DNA from: Microbacterium sp. K24
Lineage (GTDB): Bacteria; Actinomycetota; Actinomycetes; Actinomycetales; Microbacteriaceae
Direction of reading: 5' to 3'
Length of the DNA: 54,661 bases
Assembly: GCF_004794465.1 (NCBI RefSeq)
Contig: NZ_SSDJ01000057.1
Span: 1-54,661 of the forward strand
Both the position numbers and the translations under genes were made by a program. Below, in pieces: positions 42,156 to 50,737 of this stretch (the first letter of the stretch is position 1; every line of letters starts with the position of its first letter). Under the pieces are notes generated by a model. It saw nothing but the letters and a program-made list of their open reading frames with translations, was not told the DNA's origin and made no database searches.

Positions 42156-42467
42156 TCAGTCCGGTCGCACCGGGGCGGCCGCCGCGGCCCCGACGACGGT
42201 CGTCCAGGGCCGGGCCGTCCACTCCGTCACGAGTCCGCCGGTGACGTACGGGTCCGCCGCAGCGAAGGCTCTAGCGCGCTCGAGGGCATCGTCGCCGGTG
42301 AACACGATCAGGGCGCTGAACGGTCCATCGTCCTCCCCCACGGCTCCGCCGAGGAGCAGCTCGCCCCGCTCGACGGCCGCCCACGCCACGGCGAGGTGCT
42401 GCTGACGGAAGGCGTCTCGGCGTCGGACGTAGTCGTCGACATACGTGTATTCGAGGACGGCGTGCAT
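42156..42467 (-). CDS. YCII-related domain protein
   Basis: 103 residues, a small ferredoxin-like YCII domain: MHAVLEYTYVDDYVRRRDAFRQQHLAVAWAAVERGELLLGGA, then ALIVFTGDDALERARAFAAADPYVTGGLV, which follows the family pattern closely, including the buried His of the QHL motif. Function in most organisms is unknown; a role as a small cytosolic enzyme or binding protein is assumed. ATG 42467 has AGAAGG upstream. It is convergent with gntR, 13 bases between stops. Confidence 0.8.
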   Translation of the reverse strand: MHAVLEYTYVDDYVRRRDAFRQQHLAVAWAAVERGELLLGGAVGEDDGPFSALIVFTGDDALERARAFAAADPYVTGGLVTEWTARPWTTVVGAAAAAPVRPD

Positions 42468-42609
42468 GGACCTTCTCTCTTTCGATCGGGGTGCGTCAAC
42501 CCCGTTCGGGCGGTCAGGACCACGATACCGACGACGGAGACCGCTCCCGCGGGCACGGCCGTCGCAAGTGGGTCTGCCGCCGGCATCCGGTCGGGTGTAC
42601 CGTCGCCGC

Positions 42610-42966
42610 ATGATCACCGACGATCCCACCCTGACGAACCCGGATCACTACCGCACGCTCTGGGAGAACGAGCACGTCCGTGTGCTTGAGTACACCGACG
42701 AGCCGGGCGATCGGACGACGCCGCACGACCACCCCAACAGCGTGATGGTCACCCTCAGCGACTTCTCGCGCCGCCTCAGCGCCGGCGAGCGCACGTTCGA
42801 CACCGCCCTCACCACCGGCCAGGCCGTCTGGCTGCCCGCGCAGCGGCACTTCGGCGAGAACACCGGGACGACGCCGACGCACACGATCCTCATCGAGCTG
42901 AAGGGGGATGCCGCAGGCGAGCCTTCTTCCGGGACTCTGGGACCCGAGCGCCCTGGAGCCGCCTGA
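42610..42966 (+). CDS. Small cupin-domain protein
   Basis: 118 residues. NEHVRVLEYTDEPGDRTTPHDHPNSVMVTLSDFSRRL carries the cupin metal motif (H-D-H), and AVWLPAQRHFGENTGTTPTHTILIELK the second one. Proteins of this type are common in soil actinobacteria with no defined activity. The start follows TGTACC with seven bases between, so it may be leaderless. Monocistronic by its surroundings. The last about 18 residues (GEPSSGTLGPERPGAA) are low in similarity to the cupin fold. Confidence 0.75.
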   Translation: MITDDPTLTNPDHYRTLWENEHVRVLEYTDEPGDRTTPHDHPNSVMVTLSDFSRRLSAGERTFDTALTTGQAVWLPAQRHFGENTGTTPTHTILIELKGDAAGEPSSGTLGPERPGAA

Positions 42967-43113
42967 GCGACTTCTCCTGCACGTCGACGGCGACGGGAGC
43001 GCCTTTCCCCAGGCGTGGCTGTCTGAGCAGACCTGCCCGTACCGTCCCGGACGGAACCGGCTACCTTTTCGGAGAGGGGCATCCGGTGGGTGCCGTCGAT
43101 CCGGGGGAGAACG

Positions 43114-43884
43114 ATGACAGACGGGACATCGGGCGGTGCTGACTCTGAGCGGGTCATCCCTCCGCCCCCACCGACAGTGCAGGATGCGTCCCCGTCGTTG
43201 CCTCCCGTCGTTCCGCTGGCGCCCTCGCTGAGCGGACCACCGGCTGCCGCGTCGCCCGCCGTGATGCCGCCGTACGCCGCCGGCATCCCGTCGACGCCGC
43301 CGGGTGGCGGATACCCGGTGCCGGCCGGTCCTCCCGCGCCGACTCGGTCGTCGAACACCCTCGGCGTCGTGCTGGCCGTGGTCGGCGGTCTCGTGATCTT
43401 CGCGGTCGTGGGCGTGGCGGTGCTCGTGGGCCTCCTCGTGCGAGGGCCGGATGCGAACCCTGCGCCGGTGGCGCCCAGCCCTACCGCGTTCGCGGAAGAT
43501 CCGGAGGCGCCCTCCGACGAGCCCCCGTCCGACGGCGACGAGCCCGCCGACGCCGATACCTCCGCCATCGCGGAGCGGCTCGACGCGAAGATCGACGAGT
43601 ACAAGCGCCTTCGCGACTCCGGAGCGCTCTGGCAGACGATCCCCGACAACGAGTTCAACCGCACCGCCGTCTCGGCGTACCTGTATCTGATGACCGACAT
43701 GAAGGTCGCGACGATCTGGGGCATCGACGCCGAGCAGGCGCAGGAGTACGACGAGCGGATGACGATGCTCGAAGAGAAGCTCCTCGCGCAGGAGCCGCTC
43801 GGCGACGACATCACCATCACCCTCGACGACCGCATCTTCACCTATGACGGCGAGACCGGCGAAGGAGGCTACACGGACAAGTGA
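43114..43884 (+). CDS. Membrane-anchored proline-rich protein of unknown function
   Basis: 256 residues. The first 80 residues are Pro/Ser/Ala-rich ([24 protein letters not shown]) and cytosolic, then one membrane helix at about 83-109 ([22 protein letters not shown]). An acidic linker ([21 protein letters not shown]) and an outer helical domain of about 100 residues follow. The layout is usual for actinobacterial envelope proteins; I do not recognise the outer domain. ATG 43114 with GGGGGAGA upstream. Confidence 0.8.
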   Translation: MTDGTSGGADSERVIPPPPPTVQDASPSLPPVVPLAPSLSGPPAAASPAVMPPYAAGIPSTPPGGGYPVPAGPPAPTRSSNTLGVVLAVVGGLVIFAVVGVAVLVGLLVRGPDANPAPVAPSPTAFAEDPEAPSDEPPSDGDEPADADTSAIAERLDAKIDEYKRLRDSGALWQTIPDNEFNRTAVSAYLYLMTDMKVATIWGIDAEQAQEYDERMTMLEEKLLAQEPLGDDITITLDDRIFTYDGETGEGGYTDK

Positions 43885-43906
43885 GCGGGCGCGTTACGCT
43901 CGATCG

Positions 43907-44965
43907 GTGACCACCTGGACCAGCACCGCGATCGCCCTGCTGGAAGCCGACGCCAATCGCAGCGCCGACACGCACCTGCACCTGTTCCCGCTTCCGCCCG
44001 AGTGGGGCATCGATCTGTACCTGAAGGACGAGTCGGTGCACCCGACCGGATCTCTCAAGCACCGCCTTGCCCGCTCGCTCCTGCTCTATGGACTCGTCAA
44101 CGGCCGCATCCATGAAGACACGACGCTCGTCGAGTCGTCCAGCGGGTCGACCGCGGTGTCGGAGGCCTACTTCGCGCGGATGCTGGGACTGCCGTTCGTC
44201 ACCGTCGTGCCGCGCTCGACCAGCCAGGAGAAGATCGACCTCATCGAGTTCTACGGCGGTCGCTGCCACTTCGTCGACCGCGCCGAGGACATGTCACCCG
44301 AGGCGCAGCGCCTCGCGTCGGACTGCCATGGGCACTACCTCGACCAGTTCACCTTCGCCGAGCGGGCGACCGACTGGCGCGGCAACAACAACATCGCGGA
44401 GAGCGTGTTCAGCCAGTTGGCGCAGGAGCGGCATCCGATCCCCCGCTGGATCGTCGTGGGAGCCGGCACGGGCGGCACGAGTGCGACCTTCGGTCGCTAC
44501 GTGAAGTACCGCCGTCACGAGACGCAGATCGCCGTCGTCGATCCGGAGGGCTCGGCGTTCTACGACGGCTGGGCCGGAACGGTGGATCCGCCCGCTGGAC
44601 GACCCAGCCGCATCGAGGGCATCGGCCGGCCCCGCGTCGAGCCGTCGTTCGTGCCGAGCGTGATCGACGAGATGATCCGTGTGCCGGATGCCGCCTCCAT
44701 CGCCGCGATCCGGATGCTGCGCGACCGCACCCTGCACTGGGCCGGCGGGTCGACGGGAACGAACCTCTCCGGCGCGTTCCAGCTGATCGCCCGCATGCGC
44801 GCGGCCGGCGAGACCGGCAGCGTCGTGACGCTGATCTGCGACAGCGGCATCCGCTACGCCGGCACGTACTACTCCGACGAGTGGGTCGCCGCGCAGGGCT
44901 GGGACCTCGCCCCGCACCGTGCGCGGCTGGAGTCCTTCCTCGAGACGGGCGTCTGGGACGACTAG
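43907..44965 (+). CDS. PLP-dependent cysteine-synthase-family enzyme
   Basis: 352 residues, fold type II. The Schiff-base lysine is in [14 protein letters not shown]; the substrate loop reads [23 protein letters not shown], and the phosphate loop is [14 protein letters not shown]. These motifs are closest to the CysK2-type (S-sulfocysteine synthase-like) group of actinobacteria rather than CysK/CysM, but the substrate is uncertain. GTG at 43907 is taken because TACGCT, a good -10, ends six bases earlier, suggesting a leaderless transcript. Confidence 0.85.
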   Translation: MTTWTSTAIALLEADANRSADTHLHLFPLPPEWGIDLYLKDESVHPTGSLKHRLARSLLLYGLVNGRIHEDTTLVESSSGSTAVSEAYFARMLGLPFVTVVPRSTSQEKIDLIEFYGGRCHFVDRAEDMSPEAQRLASDCHGHYLDQFTFAERATDWRGNNNIAESVFSQLAQERHPIPRWIVVGAGTGGTSATFGRYVKYRRHETQIAVVDPEGSAFYDGWAGTVDPPAGRPSRIEGIGRPRVEPSFVPSVIDEMIRVPDAASIAAIRMLRDRTLHWAGGSTGTNLSGAFQLIARMRAAGETGSVVTLICDSGIRYAGTYYSDEWVAAQGWDLAPHRARLESFLETGVWDD

Positions 44966-45019
44966 CTCACACCTCGACCCCGCGGGTCTGTGCTGGTCGA
45001 CCAGGTTACGCTGGGCCGC

Positions 45020-45535
45020 ATGACTACTCTGATCCTCACCGTCGCGGGTGCAGACCGTCCGGGCCTCGTCGCCGCCGTCGCCGAAGTCGTCGACGCGCAC
45101 GGCGGCAACTGGGAGAACAGTTCGCTGGCCGAGCTTGCGGGCACGTTCGCCGGAGTGATCGAGGTCTCGGTCGCCGAGGATCGCGCGGCCGAGCTGCAGA
45201 CAGCACTGCGCTCCCTGCAGGGCCAGGGACTGCTGACCCTCGCCGTGCTGACCGGCACCACGGCCGCCGACCTCGACGACGAGCAGCTGCTCACGATCCA
45301 GGTGCTCGGCAACGACCGCCACGGCATCGTCCGCGAGATCTCGAATGTGCTGAGCTCTCACGCCCTGAGCATCGAGGAACTGGCGACCGAGACCCGGGAT
45401 GCCGCGATGGCCGGCGGCCGCCTGTTCGAGGCATCCGTGACCGCGCGGGTTCCGGCATCCGTCGATCTCGACGCACTCCGCGCCGACCTCGAGCGCATCG
45501 CGAGCGAGATCCAGGTCGACATCACCCTCGCCTGA
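45020..45535 (+). CDS. Tandem ACT-domain protein (GcvR-like)
   Basis: 171 residues with two ACT domains: TLILTVAGADRPGLVAAVAEVVDAHGGNWENSSLAELAGTFAG (about 3-45) and LLTIQVLGNDRHGIVREISNVLSSHALSIEELATETRD (about 88-125). This is the architecture of glycine-cleavage repressor-type proteins, which bind amino acids and regulate through partners. TACGCT (45007-45012) seven bases before the ATG suggests a leaderless start. A CTGGTCGACCAG palindrome (44993-45004) sits just upstream of that -10 and may be an operator. Confidence 0.85.
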   Translation: MTTLILTVAGADRPGLVAAVAEVVDAHGGNWENSSLAELAGTFAGVIEVSVAEDRAAELQTALRSLQGQGLLTLAVLTGTTAADLDDEQLLTIQVLGNDRHGIVREISNVLSSHALSIEELATETRDAAMAGGRLFEASVTARVPASVDLDALRADLERIASEIQVDITLA

Positions 45536-45553
45536 TCCGGTCCCCCGGGCACG

Positions 45554-46201
45554 ATGGGATTCCTGGCAGCACTCGGCCGCCTGAACGCCGCTCACCCGTG
45601 GTCGCACAACGATGCGTACGCCGGTTTCGTCCTGCGGCACGCACGTGCGGTGCGGCGTGCCGGCGGAGAGACGGCTGTGGATGTCGGCTGCGGCACGGGC
45701 AAGCTGGTGGCCGCGCTGGCGGGTGTGTTTCCGTCGGTGATCGGCATCGAGCCGGACCCGACCACCGCCGCGATTGCTGCCCGCCGGTTCGCGGGGACGA
45801 CGGTTCAGGTCCACGCCCGCGCCTTCGGATCCGAGCCCGCAGAGGCTTACGACCTGATCGTGTTCGTGGCGTCGCTGCATCACATGCCGCTGCGTCGGGC
45901 GCTCCAGGAAGCTCGCGCCGCTGTTCGCCCCGGCGGTCGCGTGGTGATCATCGGCGTGGCCAGAGAGACGTCGAGCGACGCGTTGCGCTCCGTGGTGTCG
46001 CTGTTGCTCAATCCGCTGATCGGCCTGCTGCGGCATCCGGCCCGTGCGACGGATGTCCCTGCGCACATGAAGGCGCCCACCGCCCCGGCGGACCAGTCGT
46101 TCGACGAGATTCGACACGTCGCGGCCAAGCTGCTCCCCGGCATCCGGATGCGTCGCCGCCTGTTCTGGCGCTACACCGCCTCGTGGGTGGCGCCGACCTG
46201 A
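45554..46201 (+). CDS. SAM-dependent methyltransferase (class I)
   Basis: 215 residues. Motif I is AVDVGCGTGKLVAAL (about 41-55), motif II acidic residue in IGIEPDPTT, then YDLIVFVASLHHMPLRRALQEARAAVRPGGRVVIIGV. The C-terminal segment RRRLFWRYTASWVAP matches uncharacterised actinobacterial methyltransferases. Start ATG 45554 lies 18 bases after the ACT gene stop, so the two are probably co-transcribed. Substrate unknown. Confidence 0.85.
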   Translation: MGFLAALGRLNAAHPWSHNDAYAGFVLRHARAVRRAGGETAVDVGCGTGKLVAALAGVFPSVIGIEPDPTTAAIAARRFAGTTVQVHARAFGSEPAEAYDLIVFVASLHHMPLRRALQEARAAVRPGGRVVIIGVARETSSDALRSVVSLLLNPLIGLLRHPARATDVPAHMKAPTAPADQSFDEIRHVAAKLLPGIRMRRRLFWRYTASWVAPT

Positions 46202-46221
46202 GGTGCGCGGTCGACTCGGCT

Positions 46222-46280
46222 TTCGAATCGCGCGAATGGTCGGGTTTCGGCCGGATCAGCGACCAGTTGCGCGATTCGAA
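46222..46280. repeat. Dispersed long palindromic repeat, family A (copy 2)
   Basis: TTCGAATCGCGC at the left and GCGCGATTCGAA at the right, with GGTCG/CGACC inside; three mismatches between arms. It lies between the convergent methyltransferase and GntR genes. See also 3943-4001 and 54606-54661. Confidence 0.8.
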
Positions 46281-46288
46281 CCCCGCCG

Positions 46289-46972
46289 TCAGTCCTCGAC
46301 TTCGGTGTACTTCCGCACCCAGTACTCGGTGTACGCGACGTGCGCCGACGCGGCCGCCGACGCCGCGACGGGGTCGGCATCGGCGAGCCCGCGCAGGATC
46401 GCGCGGTGCCCGGCGTCGGAGTGCAGCTTCAGCTCCGCCGCGTCGTGCACGTCGTGGATCCGATAGGCGCGCGACCGCGACCGGAGCACGTCGATCAGGC
46501 TCGTGAGAGCGTCGTTGCCGGCGACCCGGGAGATCGTCATGTGGAACTCGTGGTCGAGCCGGGAGTGGTCCTCGAAGTCATCGCTCTGCTCGATCTCGAC
46601 CAGGAGTGCGTCGAGCTTCTCGACCGTCTCGGCATCCATCCGCGCCGCGGCGAGCGCGGCGGCGTGCGGTTCGAGCACTCGTCGCAGCTCGGTGAGCTCG
46701 AGCACACCCGCCATGGGAAGCAGTCCTACCGTGAGCGACAGGCTGCCGATGAGGTCGGCCGCACGCAGCTCGCTGACGTAGCTGCCTGATCCGTGTCGCG
46801 TCTCCAGCACGCCGAGAGCACCGAGCGTGCGGATCGCCTCGCGCAGCGATCCGCGGGAGACCCCGAGCGTCTCGCACAGCTCGCCTTCGCTCGGCAGCCG
46901 GTCTCCCGGCCGCAGCGCGCCGTCGGCGATGAGCGCCCGCAGGCCGTGCAGCGCCTTGTCCAACGCGCTCAT
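46289..46972 (-). CDS. GntR-family regulator (FCD type) beside the aminotransferase operon
   Basis: 227 residues. Winged helix ALHGLRALIADGALRPGDRLPSEGELCETLGVSRGSLREAIRTL lies at 7-50, then an FCD domain with metal-site histidines (SRLDHEFHMTISRVAGN, LHSDAGHRAIL). ATG 46972 follows AGAGGAACACG; longer starts are possible but unsupported. It is divergent from an operon of aminotransferase and ABC importer. An AGTTG-N5-CAACT palindrome at 47096 near the start of that operon is a candidate operator. Ligand is probably the transported compound or its product (inference). Confidence 0.9.
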   Translation of the reverse strand: MSALDKALHGLRALIADGALRPGDRLPSEGELCETLGVSRGSLREAIRTLGALGVLETRHGSGSYVSELRAADLIGSLSLTVGLLPMAGVLELTELRRVLEPHAAALAAARMDAETVEKLDALLVEIEQSDDFEDHSRLDHEFHMTISRVAGNDALTSLIDVLRSRSRAYRIHDVHDAAELKLHSDAGHRAILRGLADADPVAASAAASAHVAYTEYWVRKYTEVED

Positions 46973-47095
46973 CGTGTTCCTCTCTGGCACCCGGATCTCC
47001 TGTGAGTCTGTCGGACGCGGACCGCGCAACCAACTCGTATGACGACTTTGTGAAATTATGCGCGATTTCTGGTTATCTCGTCGATGCTGTGGCAA

Positions 47096-47110
47096 AGTTG
47101 TGCAACAACT
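47096..47110. promoter_or_regulatory. Candidate GntR operator of the aminotransferase operon
   Basis: AGTTGTGCAACAACT, five-base arms AGTTG/CAACT with five bases between. It lies 25 bases before the aminotransferase start codon in the 163-base gap, and resembles FCD-type operators. Confidence 0.5.
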
Positions 47111-47135
47111 CCCCCCGATATACCGACGAGGATCC

Positions 47136-48371
47136 ATGCCGGCCACTGCTTTCCCCGCTCCGCTCCGACTGAGGTCGTTCGACCGCGCGCGAGATGCCTG
47201 GCCGCTGGATCCGGACATCATCCACCTCAACCACGGCTCGTTCGGGGCCGTGCCGACATCCGTCGTCGCCCAGCAGGACGCCCTGCGGCGGCGGGCCGAC
47301 CTCAGCCCCGTGGAGTGGTTCCCCCGCATCGCCGACCGGGTCCGCGCGGCCCGTGAGCGCACCGCCCCGTTCGTCGGCGCCCGTCCCGAGGACAGCGCCT
47401 TCGTGCCCAACGCCTCCGCGGCGGCGACCGTCGTCTACAACGCCCTCCGCCTGGAGCACGGCGACGAGATCCTCGTCACCGACCAGGGCTACGGCGCGAT
47501 CACGATGGGGGCGCAGCGCCTCGCCCGCCGCTTCGGCGCCACCGTGCGCGTCGTCGAACTTCCCCTGCTGGGCTCGGATGACGAGATCGTCGAGCTCTTC
47601 TCCGACGCCCTCACCCCCCGCACGAAGCTCATCGTGATCGACCAGATCACCTCCCCCACCGCGCGCGTGCTGCCCACCGCGCGCATCGCCGAGCTCGCCG
47701 CCGAGCAGGGAGTGCGCACGCTCGTCGACGGCGCGCACGCCCCCGGCCTCATTCCGGATGCCGCGGCGGCGGCGGGCGGCGACTGGTGGTTCGGCAACCT
47801 GCACAAGTGGCCCTGCGCTCCGCGCGGCTCGGCGCTTCTCGTCACCGAGACCCATGATCGCGAGGAACTCTGGCCCCTCATCGACTCCTGGGCCGCGCAC
47901 GAGTCGTTCCCGACGCGCTTCGACACGCAGGGCACGATCGACGCCACGACCTACCTCGCCACCCCGGCCGCGATCGACTTCATCGAGAGCGAGTACGGAT
48001 GGCAGGGCGCCCGCGAGACCATGGCGGTCATGGCGGATGCCGGTGCCGAGATCATCGCGGAAGGGTTCCGTCCCTTCGCCGACGAGGACCCGCTCACCCC
48101 ACTGCCCTCCCCCGTGCCGTCGATGCGCCTCGTCCGACTCCCGCTCGGCCTCGGCTCCACCCGCGAGGAAGCCGATGCACTGCGCATGGAGCTGCTCGAC
48201 GAGACCGGCGTCGAGACGGCATTCACCAGCTTCCGCGGCATCGGCTACTTCCGCCTGTCGGCGCACCTCTACTCGGAGTCCTCCGACTTCGAGGCCTTCG
48301 TGGACCGCTGCATCCCGCAGATCCTCCAGCGCGCCGGCATCCGCCCCGCGTCGTCCGTCACCGTCTCCTGA
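47136..48371 (+). CDS. Class V aminotransferase (isopenicillin-N-epimerase-like)
   Basis: 411 residues, fold type I PLP enzyme. HLNHGSFGAVP near the N-terminus, TLVDGAHAPGLIP (Asp198, His201) and the PLP lysine Lys224 in WFGNLHKWPCAPRG match the CefD-like subgroup of class V aminotransferases. Members act as epimerases, desulfurases or ergothioneine-type lyases on amino acids. Being first in an operon with an ABC importer, it probably works on an imported amino-acid-like or amino-sugar compound (inference). GACGAGGATCC before ATG 47136 provides a SD. Confidence 0.88.
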   Translation: MPATAFPAPLRLRSFDRARDAWPLDPDIIHLNHGSFGAVPTSVVAQQDALRRRADLSPVEWFPRIADRVRAARERTAPFVGARPEDSAFVPNASAAATVVYNALRLEHGDEILVTDQGYGAITMGAQRLARRFGATVRVVELPLLGSDDEIVELFSDALTPRTKLIVIDQITSPTARVLPTARIAELAAEQGVRTLVDGAHAPGLIPDAAAAAGGDWWFGNLHKWPCAPRGSALLVTETHDREELWPLIDSWAAHESFPTRFDTQGTIDATTYLATPAAIDFIESEYGWQGARETMAVMADAGAEIIAEGFRPFADEDPLTPLPSPVPSMRLVRLPLGLGSTREEADALRMELLDETGVETAFTSFRGIGYFRLSAHLYSESSDFEAFVDRCIPQILQRAGIRPASSVTVS

Positions 48372-48374
48372 TCC

Positions 48375-48443
48375 GCACCTCCACCCGAAACGCACCCACC
48401 CGAAACACGCACCCGCCCGAAACACGCACCCCACCCGAAACAC
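48375..48443. repeat. Four tandem 17-18-base units before the binding-protein gene
   Basis: Units at 48375-48391, 48392-48408, 48409-48425 and 48426-48443, consensus GCACCC-N-CCCGAAACAC. They fill the gap between the aminotransferase stop and the SD of the next gene. The unpaired A/C-rich RNA could act as an enhancer of translation; unit number may vary between strains. Confidence 0.75.
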
Positions 48444-48460
48444 TGAATGAGAGGCACATC

Positions 48461-49771
48461 GTGAAGAACAAGATCTTGACGACAGCAGCAGGCATCGGCA
48501 CCGTCGCCGTTCTCGCGCTCACCGGCTGCTCCGCCGGCGGCGGCCCGTCCGCCGACGGCACCGTCACCCTGCAGATGGTCGAGAGCCTGACCAACCCGGC
48601 GCGCACCGATCTCATCCGCGGCCTCCTCGACGAGTTCGAGAAGGAGAACCCGAAGATCAAGGTCAACCTGGTCTCGCCGCCGACCGAGCAGGCCGACGCG
48701 AAGATCCAGCAGATGCTGCAGTCCGGCAAGGGCGTCGACCTGCTGGAGGTGCGCGATATCACCGTCGGCCCGTTCGCCAACAACGGCTGGCTGTACGACC
48801 TCGGCGACGACCTGAAGGACTGGGACGGCTGGGACGCTCTGACCGACAACGCGAAGTCCGCCTCGGTCGCCGAAGACGGCAAGAGCTACTTCGTGCCCTA
48901 CGGCTTCTACGGCCTGTCGCTGTTCTACCGCACAGACCTCGTCGCCGACGCGGGCTTCGACGGCCCGCCGAAGAGCTGGGAAGACCTGCTCGAGCAGGCA
49001 TCCGCCATCCAGGACCCGTCGAACAACATCTACGGCTACGCCTTCCGCGGCGGCCCCAACGCGAACAGCAACGTCGTCGCCGCGATCGAGGCGTACACGA
49101 TCGACGACCTGAACGTCGACGACGCGTTCCTCATGAAGGACGGCTCCACGATCTTCGCCGCCCCCGAGGCGCAGGATGCCGTCGACGACTACTTCGACCT
49201 CTTCACCGAGGCGTCGCCGCCCTCGGCCGTGTCGTGGGGATACCCCGAGATGGTCGCCGGCTTCACGAACGGCACCACGGCGTTCCTGCTGCAGGACCCC
49301 GAGGTCATCGCGACCGTGCAGGACTCGTCGCTGACTGAGGACCAGTGGGACACCGCTCCGCTGCTCGTCGGCCCGTCCGGCAAGGCCGCGCAGCCCCTCG
49401 CCGTCGCCGGCTGGGGTGTCGCCGAGGCCAGCGAGAACAAGGAGGCGGCCGTGAAGCTCGTCGAGTTCCTCTCGTCGGCCGAGCCCGCCACCGAGTTCGC
49501 ACAGGCGAACAGCCTCGTGCCGATCATCACCGAAGCCGCCGATGACGACTTCTACTCGACCGGCCCGTGGACGAGCTACGTCACCATGACGGAGAACCCG
49601 GACACGTACATCAACGTGCGTCAGCCGCGCGGTGTCAGCTGGTGGACCGAGTGGATCCAGAAGTCCGACCAGGATGTGCAGAACGTGCTGCTCGGCAACA
49701 TGTCGACGAGCGACCTGCTGACCTCGTGGGACGAGTTCTGGACCGAGAAGTACGCCGCGGAGAAGGGCTGA
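48461..49771 (+). CDS. ABC transporter substrate-binding lipoprotein (family 1)
   Basis: 436 residues. GTG start; signal VKNKILTTAAGIGTVAVLAL followed by lipobox LTGC (Cys23). The mature protein is an extracellular solute-binding family 1 fold (LQMVESLTNPARTDLIRGLLDEFEKENPKIKV; YGFYGLSLFYRTDLVADAGFDGPPKSWEDLLEQ), usual for sugar CUT1 systems. It works with the two permeases next to it. GAGAGG lies upstream of the GTG. The aminotransferase before it hints that the substrate is nitrogen-containing (inference). Confidence 0.92.
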   Translation: MKNKILTTAAGIGTVAVLALTGCSAGGGPSADGTVTLQMVESLTNPARTDLIRGLLDEFEKENPKIKVNLVSPPTEQADAKIQQMLQSGKGVDLLEVRDITVGPFANNGWLYDLGDDLKDWDGWDALTDNAKSASVAEDGKSYFVPYGFYGLSLFYRTDLVADAGFDGPPKSWEDLLEQASAIQDPSNNIYGYAFRGGPNANSNVVAAIEAYTIDDLNVDDAFLMKDGSTIFAAPEAQDAVDDYFDLFTEASPPSAVSWGYPEMVAGFTNGTTAFLLQDPEVIATVQDSSLTEDQWDTAPLLVGPSGKAAQPLAVAGWGVAEASENKEAAVKLVEFLSSAEPATEFAQANSLVPIITEAADDDFYSTGPWTSYVTMTENPDTYINVRQPRGVSWWTEWIQKSDQDVQNVLLGNMSTSDLLTSWDEFWTEKYAAEKG

Positions 49772-49774
49772 CCC

Positions 49775-50737
49775 GTGGCCCTGACCGTTCGTGAGGGAGG
49801 TTCCGTCGGCATCGCGTCGAAGCGCGCGGCCGGCGGGGCCTCCCCCGGCCCGCGCCGCCGGCAGTTCCGCGGCCGCCACGCGCTGACGCTCCTGGCCTTC
49901 ATGGCCCCGGCGATCGTCTTCGTGTGCTGGTTCACGTACTGGCCGATGCTGCAGGGCGCCCGCATGGCCTTCCACGACTGGAACCTCTGGGACCTGACCT
50001 CGACCCCGTTCGTCGGCTTCGACAACTTCGTCGCGGTGTTCCAGGACCCGGCATTCCCGGTCGTGGCCGGCAACTCGGTGCTCTGGGTGGTCGGCTCGCT
50101 CGTGCCGCAGCTCGTGATCGGCTTCCTCATCGCGCTGGCCCTGCGCAAGCGGTTCCGCTTCCGCGGTCTGTACCAGGCGCTCGTGTTCTTCCCGTGGGCC
50201 GTTTCCGGCTTCCTGATCGGGATGCTGTTCCGCTGGATGTTCAACGCCGAGTTCGGCGTGGTGAACGACCTGCTCATGAAGGCCGGGCTGATCGACGCCC
50301 CGCTGCCCTGGCTGGCCGATCCGAAGCTCGCGATGTTCGCCGTGATCGTGGCGAACATCTGGTACGGCGTGACGTTCTTCGCGATCATGATCCTTGCCGC
50401 CCTCCAGTCCGTCCCCGACGAGATGCTGGAGGCCGCGAGCCTCGACGGCGCCGGCAAGGTGCGGCAGCTGTTCTCGATCATCATCCCGTACATCTCGGTG
50501 ACGCTGCTGCTGACGATCCTGCTGCGCGTGATCTGGATCTTCAACTTCCCCGACATCATCTACGCGATGACCAACGGCGGACCCGCGAACCAGACCCACA
50601 TCATCACGACCTGGATGATCAACTACACCCAGCAGGGCAACTACGGTCTCGCGAGCGCGATCGGCCTCATCGTCGTGGCGTTCCTGTTCGTGTTCTGCGC
50701 GTTCTACCTGATGGCGATGCGGAAGGCCCAGCGATGA
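49775..50737 (+). CDS. ABC transporter permease (MalF/UgpA type)
   Basis: 320 residues, six membrane helices. A basic N-terminal tail ends at RHALTLLAFMAPAIVFVCWF, the EAA loop EAASLDGAGKVRQLFSIIIP is near residue 222. GTG 49775 is three bases after the binding-protein stop; its upstream GAGAAGG overlaps that gene. Stop overlaps the next start (ATGA). Confidence 0.93.
   Translation: MALTVREGGSVGIASKRAAGGASPGPRRRQFRGRHALTLLAFMAPAIVFVCWFTYWPMLQGARMAFHDWNLWDLTSTPFVGFDNFVAVFQDPAFPVVAGNSVLWVVGSLVPQLVIGFLIALALRKRFRFRGLYQALVFFPWAVSGFLIGMLFRWMFNAEFGVVNDLLMKAGLIDAPLPWLADPKLAMFAVIVANIWYGVTFFAIMILAALQSVPDEMLEAASLDGAGKVRQLFSIIIPYISVTLLLTILLRVIWIFNFPDIIYAMTNGGPANQTHIITTWMINYTQQGNYGLASAIGLIVVAFLFVFCAFYLMAMRKAQR

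Noticed and set aside
42908..43117. Open frame of 69 codons after the cupin gene
   Set aside because: It overlaps the cupin gene in another frame, its middle is the 21-base repeated segment, and it has no SD or recognisable fold.
44993..45004. CTGGTCGACCAG palindrome as a firm operator
   Set aside because: It is a perfect 12-base palindrome at a promoter-like place, but it occurs once in the window and GTCGAC is common at this base composition, so it is mentioned only with the ACT gene.
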